Source of the DNA: Blasia pusilla
Lineage: Eukaryota; Marchantiophyta; Marchantiopsida; Blasiales
Length of the DNA: 64,000 bases
Assembly: GCA_050084515.1 (NCBI GenBank)
Contig: CM114273.1
Coordinates: 21,514,001 to 21,578,000, forward strand
Reading direction: 5' to 3'
Position numbers and translations under genes: made by a program. Shown here in pieces: positions 61,932 to 64,000 of the stretch (within the stretch, counting starts at the first letter, position 1; the number at the start of each line of letters is the position of its first letter). The notes under the pieces are model-generated. The model worked only from the letters and a program-made list of their open reading frames with translations, made no database searches and was not told where the DNA came from.

Positions 61932-62675
61932 AGAGTGATCAGTGAATTAAATTTCGCTCTTTGTTGCCAATCAAATTTTTATCTAGGATCTCTCCTGAAA
62001 CACTTGAAAATTTGCAACTCTTTGGAATGTGGTTTCCAAGCAAAACTAACTATTGTAGTGATTCCCCACGCAAAAGTGCCTACTGTAACTTATGAGGGCA
62101 AGATTATCTATAAATCCGTCTTTGTAAATCAGGTGTCTTGCAATCCTTTCATGTTAAAGGACAGGCTAACTCGAATAGCCCAAAAGAGATATTACACTAT
62201 TGGCAAGGGAAATGAGCGTGATCCTAATTGCCCAACTTGTTTGGTTGATGTTGGTGATGATATTGCAGTTCTTTTTGAATCTGCAGCGGACTTTGGCCCT
62301 TCCACAAGATCAACAAAGTCAAAGAAAATGAAGGGAAAAGAGACACAACTTGTAGGGCAGGCAAGAGTTGCTAAAAAGGAGTATTGGTCAGGGCGTTTTG
62401 TGTTTATGATTCAAAAGAATGGTACATATTGGTCAAGACATCATAGGGCCTTGGGCTTGATGCAGATGCCTGTATCACCTGCTGGACAGAAGGGAAGCAT
62501 ATATCATGTCATGTGTAATTGGTACAAATCTTCCGACCATGGTAATAACAAAACCTTGTTCACGTATGATGCAATAGATGTGCAATGGATTGATATTGAA
62601 ATGGTGATTTCTAATGGGAACTTGACAATTAAATTAGAGGTACAAGATAGAATATATGTACTTAATTTCAGTTGA
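61932..62675 (+). CDS. Unrecognised 246-codon open reading frame, possible exon
   Basis: The frame is open from 61932 to the TGA ending at 62675. No ATG lies in its first 70 codons: the nominal start at 61935 is GTG and the first Met is in NPFMLKDRL. It is therefore probably an exon, or a gene truncated at its 5' end. Visible features: a hydrophobic run LTIVVIP, NPFMLKDRLTRIAQKRYYTIG, a CPTC pair within DPNCPTCLVDVGDD, a basic linker KSKKMKGKE, YWSGRFVFMIQ, and a Trp/Asp-rich end TYDAIDVQWIDIEMVI. No signal peptide or membrane span is evident. An uninterrupted frame among ruined transposon pieces is unusual. It could be a transposon-carried protein or a lineage-specific gene. I have a weak impression of similar uncharacterised bryophyte proteins but no identification. 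Confidence 0.5.
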   Translation, partial: RVISELNFALCCQSNFYLGSLLKHLKICNSLECGFQAKLTIVVIPHAKVPTVTYEGKIIYKSVFVNQVSCNPFMLKDRLTRIAQKRYYTIGKGNERDPNCPTCLVDVGDDIAVLFESAADFGPSTRSTKSKKMKGKETQLVGQARVAKKEYWSGRFVFMIQKNGTYWSRHHRALGLMQMPVSPAGQKGSIYHVMCNWYKSSDHGNNKTLFTYDAIDVQWIDIEMVISNGNLTIKLEVQDRIYVLNFS

Positions 62676-62735
62676 CTTATATGCTTTGACTACATACATT
62701 CAGAGTGAGTTCATCTTGGTGATTTTTTTTTATGT

Positions 62736-62990
62736 TTGAGACATGTTACATGGGTTGAAGCAAGTGCAAGGTTTTCTACAACTAGATTGGATCATACGAT
62801 CTATCCAAGAGGCCTTGCTATGAAGCAGAAAAAAGTAGAGGGTATCTCATGCATTCCACGCCCTACTCATGTGAATCGAGTTCATGCATTCATGAGATTT
62901 GCAAACTTTTATCGACGATTCGTTAATGGTTCTAGTTCGATTGTGAAGTCTTGAACCTTATTGACAAAGGTGGATCGCGAGTGGTACTAG
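62736..62990 (+). pseudogene. Ty3 reverse transcriptase thumb/connection fragment, copy D
   Basis: Reads KVEGISCIPRPTHVNRVHAF, then MRFANFYRRFVNGSSSIVK, then a stop and LTKVDREWY. This is the usual block between RT palm and RNase H, and it matches copy C's FYRWYISPRF segment and copy B's LDKEWFW. It is cut off by the hairpin at 63016. Confidence 0.85.
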
Positions 62991-63015
62991 ATTCATTTTT
63001 CCTAGGTCTCGAAAG

Positions 63016-63160
63016 ACTTGCCCGTGTTGGGAAGCTAGGAATAAGGTAAGGTTGAGTTTGATGAGATGATGAGTTGAGAATTCCAACCCACCAAATTCTC
63101 AACTCATCATCTCATCAAGCTCAACCTTACCTTATTCCTCGCTTCCCAACACGGGCAAGT
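63016..63160. repeat. Long hairpin built from the Ty3 LTR-like repeat
   Basis: Arms 63016-63082 and 63094-63160 (67 bp each, 2 mismatches) surround an 11-base loop. The arm (ACTTGCCCGTGTTGGGAAG...) is related to the LTR-like segments at 5091-5150, 12.29-12.35 kb and about 50.40-50.50 kb. Confidence 0.95.
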
Positions 63161-63279
63161 ATTTAGATATAGGAATAACCAATACAATATGTGAGGCACT
63201 CTATACAGGTTTAGGTTTCATCGATTACTAGTTAAGATTGATGTTAGTAACTTATGACCTAGTGTAATATATGTAGACA

Positions 63280-63512
63280 ATATTAGTAGCATCAAGCTTG
63301 CTAATAACCTTTTGTTTCATGCGTGAATAAAATATGTTGAGATACAAAACTATTTTATCATAAACAAAGTGCTTGCAAAAGAAATTGATCTTGTGTATAT
63401 AGGTAAACGTACACATCAACAAATTGTTGATATCTTTACAAAGACATTGTCTACAGATAAGTTAGAGATATCTAGAAACGATTTAAGTGATAGAGATATC
63501 GATATGAGTTTG
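63280..63512 (+). pseudogene. Copia RNase H C-terminal fragment
   Basis: Reads IKLANNLLFHA, then IKYVEIQNYFIINKVLAKEI, DLVYIGKRTHQQIVDIFTKTLSTDKL. This matches the end of Copia polyproteins (AIxLAxNPVFHxRTKHIEI...VADIFTKxL). A purine run TTTGAGGGGAAA follows as the likely polypurine tract. Confidence 0.9.
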
Positions 63513-64000
63513 AGGGGAAATATCAAAGATTGAGTTATAATAAAGCTCGTGGGACATGCAAAGTGCTCAATTTGGTACTTATACGAAGTAGGAAAGCTTA
63601 ATCTTGGTTAGTTATTTAAGCATGATTATCTTAATTAGGATTAGTTAATCAAAGTTAGTTTACCGCAAGACTATGGTTAGGATTAGGGTTAGAGTTGCTT
63701 CTACATATCCTATATAATTGAGAAAGGGACTAGCCTCCACTCATTCTCTCATTGCAAAATTTTGTTGTCCATGGTAGTGTGTGAGTGTGAGAGTCATATC
63801 ACATCAATTATGCTTCTTTAGTAGTTTTCTACACATTTGAGCTTAGTAGTAGTTCTTGCAAGCTTACATTAAATGTTGTGTGGTTCTTCCCATCGAATAT
63901 CCACGGTGCTAATCTATGATGGGTGTTCGGGAGAGTGGCACAAGACACGGTCTGACGTTTCCTCTCACTAGGATTCTCCGGGGGACGATGGATGTGTTAT
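63513..64000 (+). repeat. Probable Copia 3' LTR, cut by the window end
   Basis: It directly follows the polypurine-like run and begins TATCAAAGATTGAG. A TATATAA box with a downstream CATTCTCTCATTGC lies at about 63712-63757, as expected inside an LTR. The right end lies outside the window. Confidence 0.6.

Noticed and set aside
63685-63705. GGTTAGGATTAGGGTTAG as telomeric repeat
   Set aside because: Only two or three degenerate units, inside a Copia LTR. Plant telomeres are long TTTAGGG arrays.

Overview
This window is nuclear DNA from a land plant. The evidence is spliced genes with GT-AG introns, a plant-type HKT cation transporter, a plant-type CCAR1/RSA1-like protein with an EF-hand, telo-box motifs (AACCCTAA) upstream of a ribosomal protein gene, and decayed Ty3 and Copia LTR retrotransposons. 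Features such as the Trk-like C-terminus of the transporter suggest a non-seed plant, possibly a moss, but the sequence does not prove this.

Layout. 1-1 kb: short repeats. 1-10.7 kb: two decayed copies of one Ty3 family lying head to head around a 0.68 kb inverted repeat. 11-14 kb: a decayed Copia element on the minus strand, interrupted by a fragment of another Ty3 element. 14.3-15.4 kb: two more inverted repeats. 16.6-28.2 kb: a complete 24-exon gene for an RSA1/EMB1579-like nuclear protein, modelled here at about 1,299 residues. 28-32 kb: AT-rich DNA without a gene. 32.3-37.2 kb, minus strand: an HKT-type transporter whose last exon lacks a normal splice acceptor and whose second intron carries a hAT-like MITE. 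37-43.7 kb: no gene. 43.7-47.3 kb: two more MITE copies and a third Ty3 copy. 49.7-50.6 kb: an LTR-like repeat. 53.8-58.1 kb: ribosomal protein L8 (minus) and a six-exon C2H2 zinc-finger protein (plus), divergent from a shared 591 bp promoter. 58-64 kb: AT-rich DNA, an intact but unrecognised 246-codon reading frame, a Ty3 fragment, a 67 bp-arm hairpin and a Copia 3' end.

How the genes relate. RPL8 and the zinc-finger gene probably share regulation through the telo-box promoter. RSA1 and HKT are both salt-related in other plants, but adjacency here may be chance. All exon boundaries were deduced by hand from reading frame, splice sites and remembered family motifs. No alignment or database search was run.
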